A stretch of 64,000 bases of DNA from QHXM01 sp032160165. Its GTDB lineage: Bacteria > Acidobacteriota > Blastocatellia > Pyrinomonadales > Pyrinomonadaceae. The stretch covers positions 1 through 64,000 of the forward strand of contig JAVHWA010000155.1 in NCBI GenBank assembly GCA_032160165.1, read 5' to 3'. Numbering within the stretch: the first letter of the stretch is position 1; the number at the start of each line of letters is the position of its first letter. Under the pieces are notes generated by a model that was not told the origin of the DNA, searched no databases, and was given only the letters and a program-made list of their open reading frames with translations. The translations under genes were made by a program, and so were the position numbers. Shown piece by piece: positions 35,557 to 43,427 of this stretch.

Positions 35557-36404
35557 ACGCACGAGAACGCTCAAGAAATCGCGCTCTTATGCGCTTCATC
35601 CTGCTGCCGATGATTTTCCTGGCGGTGGCGCTGCTGGGCGGCCTTCGCATAGACGCCGATACTCACGCCTTTGTTTTCATTCCGCCGCCTTTGATCACCC
35701 TCATCCTCTCGGTACTGGCCATGGTCCTGTTTGTACGCGGCCACGCGATCGAGTTGCGCGATTGGGTGAACAGCAATCAACCGGCAGTCACAAACATCTC
35801 GCATGTTTTGACTCTGCTGGCGGTTTATTTCGCTACCGCGCAGGCGTTCAACTCAGTCCTCCCGGAGCGCGGCCTGCTGTTCTGGCTCTTCTCTTTCTTC
35901 TTTCTTTGGACGTTGTGGAACAATCAATTCTCATCGTTCGATGCTCGAAGGCTTATGCGAAGTCTGGCCGTGCTGTTCGGCACCGCCTTCTTTCTGAAGC
36001 ACATGTTTCTGGCGAGTCTCTTCTCACCTGACGGCGGGTGGGCGAAGAAAATTGCGGGCTTCCTGCTCGAAGTGGGAACGCTGGGGACTCTCGACTTCCA
36101 GGTCTTCGCGCCGGCAACCGGATACATCTCTTTCTTCACCCTCGCGCTTTATGTGGGAGGTCTGATGCTGCTCACACCGACACCGGAAGCGGAAGCGATG
36201 AACGCCCGCGCGCTGATACGAGCATATGGGGACCTTCCAGCGCTCGAGCAAATGTCAGTGCGCGTCGCCATACTCGATAGTAATCCTTCATCACCGGGAC
36301 CCGAGCAGGCCCTCGCCAGGGTGGATGCGAATGTCATCCGAGGCGAGGTGTTGGAAACATCCTCAGAAGAGACGATGAACGCGCGCAAACTCGACAATCA
36401 ATAA
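35553..36404 (+). CDS. Polytopic membrane protein, unknown
   Basis: A 283-residue protein with six to seven TM segments (about 12-32, 42-62, 80-102, 106-124, 135-155, 165-180, 190-210) and an about 70-residue soluble C-terminus (ALIRAYGDLPALEQMSVRVA). No recognised family. Partner of the preceding TPR-like anchored protein through an ATGA overlap. A hairpin follows 9 bases after the stop. Confidence 0.75.
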   Translation: MNARERSRNRALMRFILLPMIFLAVALLGGLRIDADTHAFVFIPPPLITLILSVLAMVLFVRGHAIELRDWVNSNQPAVTNISHVLTLLAVYFATAQAFNSVLPERGLLFWLFSFFFLWTLWNNQFSSFDARRLMRSLAVLFGTAFFLKHMFLASLFSPDGGWAKKIAGFLLEVGTLGTLDFQVFAPATGYISFFTLALYVGGLMLLTPTPEAEAMNARALIRAYGDLPALEQMSVRVAILDSNPSSPGPEQALARVDANVIRGEVLETSSEETMNARKLDNQ

Positions 36405-36412
36405 ACAACAAC

Positions 36413-36437
36413 GCCGCATGAACGCGTTTCATGCGGC
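36413..36437 (+). terminator. Hairpin terminator of the TPR-membrane operon
   Basis: GCCGCATGAA (36413-36422), loop CGCGT, TTCATGCGGC (36428-36437). It lies 9 bases after the stop, with no T-run. Confidence 0.65.
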
Positions 36438-36780
36438 CCTGTCGCACTCCCACTCGAGTGGTTGGGGTGAGATCTCTTGTAGAAAAAATCAGCCCTGGAG
36501 TCTTATCGACTCGAAATTCCTATCGATCCAGGTTGTTGATTGAGCAACGGGCATGCCAGCGAGATTCTTGCTCATTCTCTAGCAAACTCCGCATCGGAGT
36601 GTCTTTCACTGGAAGATCCGTATCAATTACCCGCGACGATTGCGCTCCAAAAGCGGACGGTATCGGTTGCAGTGATGAGAGTGGCGAAGTCTAAACGTTG
36701 GCGTCGTGAGCTCAGTAGTATCTGCGGAGCGGGCGGGCTGAATGCTCGGGGCCTTGAACGCTGTCGGCGTTGAACGAAGA
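36438..36780. other. 343-bp convergent intergenic, nothing recognised
   Basis: Between the hairpin above and the end of the S4-domain gene. Frames here have no family, no ribosome site and unusual residue use. I looked for tRNA, tmRNA and 6S RNA shapes and could not fit any. Confidence 0.5.
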
Positions 36781-37059
36781 CTACTCCATCGGTTCTTCTG
36801 CGACGGGCTCATCAACCACGAGCTGGTACAGCTTCGAAGCATCGCCGCGTGAAGTTTGTCGCGTGTCGGGCACAGACAAAACGCGGACCGCTAACAGTCG
36901 CTCGCGTCGACGTATCTCGATCATATCGCCTGCGCGAACCGTGTGGGCTGATTTGGCGTGCGCGCCGTTGATAGAAACCACGCCGGCGTCGCATAAGGCC
37001 TGCGCCGCCGATCGACGCGGGCTGAGCCGGCTGGCTTTGAGGAACAGATCCAGACGCAT
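36781..37059 (-). CDS. S4-domain RNA-binding protein (Hsp15/RqcP-like)
   Basis: A 92-residue cytoplasmic protein with an S4 domain at residues 1-60 (MRLDLFLKASRLSPRRSAAQ, DAGVVSINGAHAKSAHTVRA, GDMIEIRR). Hsp15/RqcP proteins bind stalled 50S-peptidyl-tRNA complexes in ribosome rescue; that role is inferred from size and fold. The start codon lies 7 bases from a heptamer array and has no purine-rich ribosome site, since the sequence before ATG is CACTTATCACCCACTTC. An in-frame upstream ATG (37134) would read through the array and is rejected. Confidence 0.85.
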   Translation of the reverse strand: MRLDLFLKASRLSPRRSAAQALCDAGVVSINGAHAKSAHTVRAGDMIEIRRRERLLAVRVLSVPDTRQTSRGDASKLYQLVVDEPVAEEPME

Positions 37060-37066
37060 GAAGTGG

Positions 37067-37148
37067 GTGATAAGTGATGAGTGATGAGTGATGGGTAATG
37101 GGTGATGGGGAGGCTCTCTCTTATCACCTATCACCCATTACCCATCAC
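37067..37148. repeat. Inverted heptamer array, consensus GTGATGR (S4 - PpiC gap)
   Basis: Six units at 37067-37108 (GTGATAA, GTGATGA twice, GTGATGG, GTAATGG, GTGATGG) face four at 37121-37148 (TTATCAC, CTATCAC, CCATTAC, CCATCAC), spacer 12. The right arm ends 1 base from the PpiC stop codon; the left arm starts 7 bases from the S4 gene's start. Confidence 0.93.
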
Positions 37149-37149
37149 C

Positions 37150-38280
37150 TTAGGGCTTTTTCGTTCCGGTCGGATTGCCGGTGGCGGGTGTAGAGACTGA
37201 GCTCGCAGTATTCTTTGCCGGCGCATCGGTTGAAAGCAGCGGGCCCACCGTTGCCTCGTAATCGGGAGCGAGCTTGATGTAAGCATCTTTGCGCAGAGTC
37301 TTCATGTAATCTAATCGCTCTTTGTCTCTGCGTTCTACCGTAATCGCCTCGCGCACTTTGTCCTCATCGAACGCCAGTGGGTCGCTGGCAGCGGTTCGCT
37401 CGTCGACGCGCAAAATCTCAAATCCTTCATCCAGACGAATCAGGTCAGTAACGCCTCCGGCTTTTACGTTCTTAATGGCGTTTACAAATTCGGTTTTCAA
37501 GTCAGGAAGCGCATAAGTGCCGACCTTGCCCTGATTTTGAACAGCCAGCCGCTGTCCATTCTGATCGAGGCGCTCTGAGTTGGCGGCGGCGAGAGTCTTG
37601 AAATCTGCGCCCGCGCGCAACTGTGCCAGGACCTGGGAAGCTTTGGCGCGCACCTCGGGTTCCGATTTTCCGGCCAGACTGAAGAAGATCTCAGAAAGCG
37701 TCACAACCTCCGGCTTGCGAAATTTATCGCGATTGGCGTCGTAATACTTCTTCACTTCCTCCGGTCGCAGATTGAAGAATATCTTTGCGTCCACTTCTCG
37801 CGAGAGGACGGCGTTCTTCATGAACTGAGTTCTCAATGTCTGGCGAATCGAACCAGGATCGATGTTCTCTCGACGCATCGCTTCTTCCATTTCCACAATG
37901 GTCTTAAAATTCTGCTGCGTCATCACCCTCAACATCTCGCGGTTTACCTCCGCCTCGACATCTTCGGTGAGGTTCAGCTCTTTGCCTTTTTGCACCAGAA
38001 GCAGTTCGTTAACCAGACTGGCTATGATCTCCGGCTGACGTTTGTTGACTTCCTCAATAGCTTTCTGTTCAGCAACCCCTTGTTGCTTAAATGCTTCTAT
38101 GGCCTCTTTGATCTCGCGCCTTACCATCGACAGCATCACCACATCGCCATTCACCTGCGCGACTGTCGAGTCGACGATCACAGGCTCGCCTTCCTGGGCC
38201 CACGCAACCGAATGCGAGCCTGCCGCCAACAGCGCAACAACAAAGCCCGTGAACATCAATAATGAAAATTTGAATCTCAC
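37150..38280 (-). CDS. Periplasmic peptidyl-prolyl isomerase, SurA/PpiC-like
   Basis: Outer-membrane-protein chaperone type. 376 residues with a signal peptide (about 1-29, VALLAAGSHSVAWAQ), a SurA N-terminal-like helical domain (about 32-170; VAQVNGDVVMLSMVRREIKE, IASLVNELLLVQKGKELNLT) and one parvulin domain (about 195-315; VVTLSEIFFSLAGKSEPEVR, FKTLAAANSERL, GGVTDLIRLDEGFEILRVDE). A Ser/Thr/Pro tail ends it. GTG start with AAGGAG upstream. Gene order with mfd upstream suggests co-transcription through a heptamer array. Confidence 0.9.
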   Translation of the reverse strand: MRFKFSLLMFTGFVVALLAAGSHSVAWAQEGEPVIVDSTVAQVNGDVVMLSMVRREIKEAIEAFKQQGVAEQKAIEEVNKRQPEIIASLVNELLLVQKGKELNLTEDVEAEVNREMLRVMTQQNFKTIVEMEEAMRRENIDPGSIRQTLRTQFMKNAVLSREVDAKIFFNLRPEEVKKYYDANRDKFRKPEVVTLSEIFFSLAGKSEPEVRAKASQVLAQLRAGADFKTLAAANSERLDQNGQRLAVQNQGKVGTYALPDLKTEFVNAIKNVKAGGVTDLIRLDEGFEILRVDERTAASDPLAFDEDKVREAITVERRDKERLDYMKTLRKDAYIKLAPDYEATVGPLLSTDAPAKNTASSVSTPATGNPTGTKKP

Positions 38281-38298
38281 AATAAGTACTCCTTACAA

Positions 38299-38394
38299 TC
38301 AGTTGTCAGTGCCCAGTGGTCGTTCGTCAGCTAAAGACGAAAGCATGTCGCCGCTATTCGTCTCTCCTGACGAACGACCACTGACCACTGACTA
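38299..38394. repeat. Inverted heptamer array, consensus TCAGTGG (PpiC - mfd gap)
   Basis: TCAGTTG, TCAGTGC, CCAGTGG, TCGTTCG, TCAG at 38299-38330 face CGAACGA, CCACTGA, CCACTGA, CTAC at 38371-38394. The spacer is about 40 bases. The array fills most of the gap between the PpiC start and the mfd stop (38404). Confidence 0.88.
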
Positions 38395-38403
38395 CCGCGC
38401 ATT

Positions 38404-41400
38404 CTAAGCTCCCGCCCTGATTTCCAGCAACACGAGATGAGCAGTTTCGAGCAGGAGGTCGAGCTCGCTTTCTTCCAGATCTAGCTTCAGTACGCCGCTG
38501 GGAGAAAATGTTGCTGTCTTGCGTTTGGCTATCAGGGCCATCAATTTTTCCGGATCTACCCGAGCTTTTTCAGCCAACTTGATCGCAATCCCGGTGTGGG
38601 AGCGATCAATGGACGCTACCCCAATCTCTTCTGCCGTCCGGCGCAGCCGAGCATAGTCAAACAGTCGTCCCACAGGTTCAGGCAATCGCCCGTAACGGTC
38701 CTGCGTCTCCGCCAGAATGGCGCGCAGAGTGTCTTCGTCACGCGAGGACGAGACGCGCTTATAAGTACGCAACCTCTGTCCCATATCCGAAATGTAGTCA
38801 TCCGGGATCGCTACGTCGACGCCCAGATTAATCGACACACTGGTCTCGTCTTCGACTACTTCGCCTCTCAACTCGAGGACCGTGCGTTCGAGCATCTGCG
38901 TGTAAAGATCAAAGCCGAGAGCGTCCATGTGTCCCGACTGCTGGCCGCCCAGCAGGTTACCCGCTCCACGGAGCTCAAGATCGAGGGCCGCTATTCGAAA
39001 ACCCGCGCCCAGGTCTGAGAACTCGCGAATGGCGGCAAGCCTGCGCCGCGCAATTGGAGAAAGGCCCTGTTCGGAGGGGATTAACAAATAGGCATAAGCG
39101 CGGCGATTTGAGCGTCCGACGCGTCCTCGCAATTGATATAGCTGCGAAAGGCCATAAGCGTCGGCGCGGTTTATGATGATCGTATTGGCGCGAGGGATGT
39201 CTATTCCATTCTCGATGATGGTGGTCGCAACCAGAACATCATACTTATAGCCAACGAAATCGAGCATTACCTGCTCCATCGCTTTCTCGTTCATTTGCCC
39301 ATGCGCTACGCCAAGCCGCGCTTGTGGAACCAGCCTTTGAACGAGCGCCGCGATAGTCTCTATCGACTCCACTCTATTGTGTATGAAGAAGACCTGGCCG
39401 CCGCGCGCCAGCTCCAGCTCAATCGCCGACTTAATCACCGATTCCGAAAACTGCACCACCTGGGTCTGGATCGCCAGACGATCGCGGGGAGGGGTTTCGA
39501 TAAGCGACATGTCTCGCAGGCCCATAAGAGACATGTTTAGAGTTCGAGGGATGGGCGTGGCGGAAAGCGTTAAAACGTCGACCTTCTTCTTCAACCGCTT
39601 CAACCGCTCTTTGTGGGCCACTCCAAATCGCTGTTCTTCGTCGACCACAACCAGCCCCAGGTCGCGAAAGCGTACGTCTTTGGAGAGCACGCGATGAGTC
39701 CCGATGATGATGTCGATCTCCCCCGCTTCGACTCGCTTTACTACCTCTTTCTGCTCCCTGGGCGATCGAAAACGGGAGAGCAGTTCGATCTTTACCGGGA
39801 AAGCAGCGAAGCGTGTGCGAAATGTTTCGAAGTGCTGGTAAGCGAGCACCGTCGTGGGCGTGAGCACCGCCACCTGCTTGCTTTCCATCACCACCTTGAA
39901 GGCCGCGCGCATTCCCACCTCGGTCTTACCGTAGCCGACGTCGCCACACAACAAGCGGTCCATGGGCATAGGCTCTTCCATGTCGCGCTTGACGTCCTCA
40001 ATGGCTGTCTCCTGGTCCGGCGTCAGGACGTATTCGAACCCTTCTTCGAACTCGCTCTGCCATGGAGAGTCTGTCGAATAAGCGAAGCCGCCAACCAGCT
40101 TTCTTTCCGCATACAGCCGCAAGAGCTCGTCAGCCATGTCGCGCATCGCGCGTTTCGCTTTGGCTTTTGTCTTCTGCCATCCCAGTCCGCCCAGCCGATC
40201 GAGCGTGGGTTGATGGCCTTCGGCGCTTGAATACCTTTGGACAAGATCCATTCGCTCGACAGGCACATAGAGCTTTGACTCCTCTGCGTAGAAGAGCAGC
40301 ATGAATTCGCCGCGCCTGTCCTGTCCCAGCTCGAGCGTTTGCAGTCCGCCGAAACGCCCAATACCGTGATCAACGTGGACGACGAAATCGCCTACCTTCA
40401 GATCGCGAAAGTCTGAGAGGAAGGCTGCGGTCTTAAATTTTCGACTCTTGCCTTTTTCTTTTTGTCTTTTTCCTTCAACGCGAAGCGAAGTGTCGCTGGC
40501 TTCGTCGAAGAGGTCGCTTTCGACATGGACGATCAAGTGGGGGCCCGGGAGTTCAAAGCCGCCCGACAACCGGCCAACCGTAACGATCACGCCACCAGCT
40601 TCCGTCGGATTCGATGTAGCGTCTTTGCCTAACACAACGCGAGTCTGAACATCGTAGTCCGCCAATATCTCCGCCAGGCGTTCAGCCATACCAAGGCTAT
40701 GCATCACGAAGAAAACGTCATCGTGCCGCTCTCTGACTGTTTGTTTCAGGTCGCTCGCCAATTCCGGCAAACGTCCGTGATAACGTCTCACAGACTGCGA
40801 CCGCCATTCACATTCTTCGTCTACCTCAACCGCAGGAAATAGAAACAAGGTGGTGGCGGACCCACGTGATCGACCGATCGTGATCTGAGGCTTGTCGGCA
40901 TCCAGGGCGAGGCGTTCGTCGACTATCGCCGCCGCGCGACCCAGCGTTCGCAGTTCGAGGCGCTTGATAGAACTAAGCCGCTCGCGCAACTCTTCCGCGG
41001 TCAGATACAACTCCTCCGGGCGCAATGCCAAATCATCTGCGCCATCGGTTTCCGCGTATCGGCTCGAGAGGGTGTCGTATAGACTTCCAAGGTAAGTCTC
41101 AACGCTCACCGGTTCATCGATGACCACCACTGTGTCCTGGAGATAATCGAAGATGCTGCCCTGCCGCTCCTTCAGAATCTGGATCAGCCATTCCCAGCCT
41201 GCAAAAGTCTCGCCCTCGTCCGCGTAAACTGTTCTGTCGCGAAGCGCCCGTTCGAATCGCTCATCGCTCCAGCGCTCGCGCGCGGCCTCGGCCCAGAGAC
41301 GAAAATCATCCGACGTAGTCGAGAGCTCGCGCATCGGCGCAATCTCAACCGACTGGACCTGTGCAGTCGAAAGCTGGGTCTCCGGATCAAACTCGCGTAT

Positions 41401-42066
41401 CGAATCAACTGTGTCGCCGAAGAATTCGACGCGCACGGGCGCGGCTTTGCCCGGCGACCATATGTCCAGGATGCCGCCGCGCATGGAAAACTCGCCGACG
41501 GTGCCGACCGGGTCTTCACGGACATAGCCTGAAGCAATTAAGCTTTCGACCAGCGTTTCCGGTGCATGGTCTTCATCGCGTTTAAGCAACGCACCCGCTC
41601 GCGCTACTTCTTCCGGTCGCAGCGTTCGTCTTGCGAGCGCGCGCGCAGTCATCAAAACAAAGTCCTGCTGTCCCCGCGCCAAATGCCAGAGAGTCAATGC
41701 GCGCTGTTCGAGGGTTGCGACGTGAGGGGAAGCGCCGGCGTATGGGTCAGACTCCGACGAGGGAAGCGTCAATACTGTTTCATCGCACTCGGTCGCCCCG
41801 CGCAAGGCGCAATACCAGAAACGCAGATCGCGTTCCCACGCTTCCAGGTCGCGATTAGCGAGTGTGACGACGGCGAATGGCTTTCCCAGTTCAAGCTGCA
41901 GGGCAGCCAGGACCAGCGCGCGAGCCGGGCCCGATGTAAGAGCGCTGAGCGAGATCACACGCGCGCCGCCGCGCACGCTGCGGACAAGCCGCGCGTACTC
42001 TTCGCATTCGATCACGCGTCGCAGAGTGTCCTGAAGTATGGTTGTGGGATGGACCGTGCTAGTCAT
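38404..42066 (-). CDS. mfd: Transcription-repair coupling factor
   Basis: ATP-dependent translocase that removes stalled RNA polymerase and recruits UvrA. 1220 residues from ATG 42066: UvrB-homology module (about 15-330), RNAP-interacting domain (about 480-550; VGDFVVHVDHGIGRFGGLQT), helicase domains with Walker A LLCGDVGYGKTEVGMRAAFK, DEEQRFGV (DEEQ box), TRG motif DPRI... region, and the C-terminal TRCF domain (about 1000-1190). The longer ORF start at 42132 runs through a heptamer array and is rejected; the ribosome site CCAGAAGAC is weak. Confidence 0.96.
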   Translation of the reverse strand: MTSTVHPTTILQDTLRRVIECEEYARLVRSVRGGARVISLSALTSGPARALVLAALQLELGKPFAVVTLANRDLEAWERDLRFWYCALRGATECDETVLTLPSSESDPYAGASPHVATLEQRALTLWHLARGQQDFVLMTARALARRTLRPEEVARAGALLKRDEDHAPETLVESLIASGYVREDPVGTVGEFSMRGGILDIWSPGKAAPVRVEFFGDTVDSIREFDPETQLSTAQVQSVEIAPMRELSTTSDDFRLWAEAARERWSDERFERALRDRTVYADEGETFAGWEWLIQILKERQGSIFDYLQDTVVVIDEPVSVETYLGSLYDTLSSRYAETDGADDLALRPEELYLTAEELRERLSSIKRLELRTLGRAAAIVDERLALDADKPQITIGRSRGSATTLFLFPAVEVDEECEWRSQSVRRYHGRLPELASDLKQTVRERHDDVFFVMHSLGMAERLAEILADYDVQTRVVLGKDATSNPTEAGGVIVTVGRLSGGFELPGPHLIVHVESDLFDEASDTSLRVEGKRQKEKGKSRKFKTAAFLSDFRDLKVGDFVVHVDHGIGRFGGLQTLELGQDRRGEFMLLFYAEESKLYVPVERMDLVQRYSSAEGHQPTLDRLGGLGWQKTKAKAKRAMRDMADELLRLYAERKLVGGFAYSTDSPWQSEFEEGFEYVLTPDQETAIEDVKRDMEEPMPMDRLLCGDVGYGKTEVGMRAAFKVVMESKQVAVLTPTTVLAYQHFETFRTRFAAFPVKIELLSRFRSPREQKEVVKRVEAGEIDIIIGTHRVLSKDVRFRDLGLVVVDEEQRFGVAHKERLKRLKKKVDVLTLSATPIPRTLNMSLMGLRDMSLIETPPRDRLAIQTQVVQFSESVIKSAIELELARGGQVFFIHNRVESIETIAALVQRLVPQARLGVAHGQMNEKAMEQVMLDFVGYKYDVLVATTIIENGIDIPRANTIIINRADAYGLSQLYQLRGRVGRSNRRAYAYLLIPSEQGLSPIARRRLAAIREFSDLGAGFRIAALDLELRGAGNLLGGQQSGHMDALGFDLYTQMLERTVLELRGEVVEDETSVSINLGVDVAIPDDYISDMGQRLRTYKRVSSSRDEDTLRAILAETQDRYGRLPEPVGRLFDYARLRRTAEEIGVASIDRSHTGIAIKLAEKARVDPEKLMALIAKRKTATFSPSGVLKLDLEESELDLLLETAHLVLLEIRAGA

Positions 42067-42074
42067 GTCTTCTG

Positions 42075-42153
42075 GTGATGAGTGATAAGTGATGGGTGAT
42101 GAGAGATAAGCAATGCCGTACTTTCTTATCACCTATCACCCATCACTTTTCAC
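42075..42153. repeat. Inverted heptamer array, consensus GTGATGR (mfd - hldE gap)
   Basis: GTGATGA, GTGATAA, GTGATGG, GTGATGA, GAGATAA at 42075-42109 face TTATCAC, CTATCAC, CCATCAC, TTTTCAC at 42126-42153. The right arm overlaps the last codons and TGA stop of the upstream adenylyltransferase gene; the left arm begins 8 bases from the mfd start. Confidence 0.93.
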
Positions 42154-42612
42154 TCTTTCAATTATCGAACTCGTCGATGCGCCTTCAATGAACGGCAAGG
42201 CGATCACACTTCCCCCGGCGGCCTCGACCTCCTCGCGTCCGTGGATCTCGTCAATCTGATAGTCGCCGCCCTTGACGAGCACGTCGGGTAACACCTCCGC
42301 GATCAAGGCGCGCGGACTGACATCGTCAAATATCGTCACGTAGTCGACCGAACCTAGCGCGGCAAGTATCTCGGCACGCTCATCCTGATTCATCACCGGG
42401 CGTGCGGAGCCCTTCAGCTCGCGCACTGTTCGGTCGCTGTTGATCGCAACCAGAAGTGCATCGCCGAGCTCGCGCGCGCGCTGAAGATATCGAACGTGGC
42501 CGACGTGGAGTATGTCGAAGCAGCCGTTGGTAAAGACAAGACGCTTGCCCTCCGAGCGCAGGCGTGTCCGCTCCATTCGGAGTGCATCAATCGAAAGAAT
42601 TGTTCCGCTCAT
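42136..42612 (-). CDS. hldE: D-glycero-beta-D-manno-heptose 1-phosphate adenylyltransferase
   Basis: Adenylates heptose-1-phosphate for the ADP-heptose used in LPS core; in this genome the enzyme is the stand-alone RfaE-II/HldE C-domain type (158 residues). Nucleotidyltransferase fold with the HxGH motif: FTNGCFDILHVGHVRYLQRA (about 27-46), SDRTVRELKG, DERAEILAALGSVDYVTIFD, and the ISSTxxR-like STSSIIERV (about 146-154). The last five codons and TGA are supplied by a heptamer array. No kinase domain is fused. Confidence 0.94.
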   Translation of the reverse strand: MSGTILSIDALRMERTRLRSEGKRLVFTNGCFDILHVGHVRYLQRARELGDALLVAINSDRTVRELKGSARPVMNQDERAEILAALGSVDYVTIFDDVSPRALIAEVLPDVLVKGGDYQIDEIHGREEVEAAGGSVIALPFIEGASTSSIIERVKSDG

Positions 42613-42647
42613 TTGAGAATTGAAATGCTAACACGAGGCCGCCGGCA

Positions 42648-43304
42648 TTAGTAAATGCCGGGTATCAAACGCCCGGGCGTGCGGACCGTATAGTTCTCCC
42701 AGTCGGAAGCGAACTCGCTGGCCAGTACGCGTTCCTCGTGCCTGATGCGTCGGAGAATACACACCACCAGCACCAGCCACGCGCCAAGTCCGAAGATACT
42801 GCGAAACACCAGGGCCGTACCAAGCGAGCGAATCAAAAGTCCCGTATAGCTCGGGTGGCGCACGTAGCTATAGATGTTATCGGTGATGAGGCGATGGTCC
42901 CTCTGAATGGTGAGGAAGACACTGAAGAATCGTCCGAGATAAAGATACGCCCATACGCGTAGGGCCACACCCACGGCGAAGATTGCGAGTCCGGCATAGC
43001 GGAGCGCATTCGATTCCGCGAAGACCAGTAGTCCGCGTCGATCAAAATAGGGTACAGCCCAGTAACAAACAAAGAATCCCAGCTCGAGCAGAAACAGCGT
43101 GCGCCATTGCCCGCCTACCGGCCGCACTCCTCGATCCATGCGCTCGCTTTCGCCCCAGTACGTGATGAACGGAGTGATGACGAGGACGACCACGACGCCT
43201 GCACGCGCCGGATGCGCGAAGAAACCGCGCAGATTTCGCCATGCGAGCAACATCAGGCCGATCTCTGAAGCGCTAAAAAGGAACTCTCTGATTAGGCGTC
43301 GCAT
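42648..43304 (-). CDS. Isoprenylcysteine carboxyl methyltransferase-family membrane protein
   Basis: A 218-residue membrane protein with five or six TM segments and the C-terminal ICMT/phospholipid-methyltransferase signature: LITDNIYSYVRHPSYTGLLI and RIRHEERVLASEFASDWENY. The family methylates lipids or prenylated products with S-adenosylmethionine; the bacterial substrate is unknown. The start is 3 bases from a heptamer array, with no purine-rich ribosome site before ATG. Confidence 0.82.
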   Translation of the reverse strand: MRRLIREFLFSASEIGLMLLAWRNLRGFFAHPARAGVVVVLVITPFITYWGESERMDRGVRPVGGQWRTLFLLELGFFVCYWAVPYFDRRGLLVFAESNALRYAGLAIFAVGVALRVWAYLYLGRFFSVFLTIQRDHRLITDNIYSYVRHPSYTGLLIRSLGTALVFRSIFGLGAWLVLVVCILRRIRHEERVLASEFASDWENYTVRTPGRLIPGIY

Positions 43305-43307
43305 GGA

Positions 43308-43384
43308 GTGATGGGTAATGAGTGATAGGTGATAAGTGACGCGGCGTGAGTATTACTTATCACCCATCACCTATCACCTATCAC
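43308..43384. repeat. Inverted heptamer array, GTGATRR, between divergent genes
   Basis: GTGATGG, GTAATGA, GTGATAG, GTGATAA, GTGACGC at 43308-43342 face TTATCAC, CCATCAC, CTATCAC, CTATCAC at 43357-43384. Same consensus family as 37067 and 42075. It begins 3 bases from the start codon of the methyltransferase gene. Confidence 0.93.
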
Positions 43385-43389
43385 TGAAC

Positions 43390-43424
43390 TTTACCATTTA
43401 CCGTTTACCATTTACCATTCACTA
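43390..43424 (+). repeat. Single-arm heptamer array ATTTACC immediately upstream of lysS
   Basis: TTTACCA, TTTACCG, TTTACCA, TTTACCA, TTCACTA, 3 bases from the lysS ATG, in sense orientation. Equivalent to ATTTACC in the glyQS leader. TACCAT recurs at 43392, 43406 and 43413 and might act as -10-like hexamers. Confidence 0.9.
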
Positions 43425-43427
43425 CTC

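Noticed and set aside
36431..36694. 87-residue ORF in the convergent gap
   Set aside because: No ribosome site, no family, residue use unlike neighbours.
37067..43384. CRISPR arrays
   Set aside because: Units are 7 bp, adjacent without spacers, and arranged as inverted arms. No cas genes.
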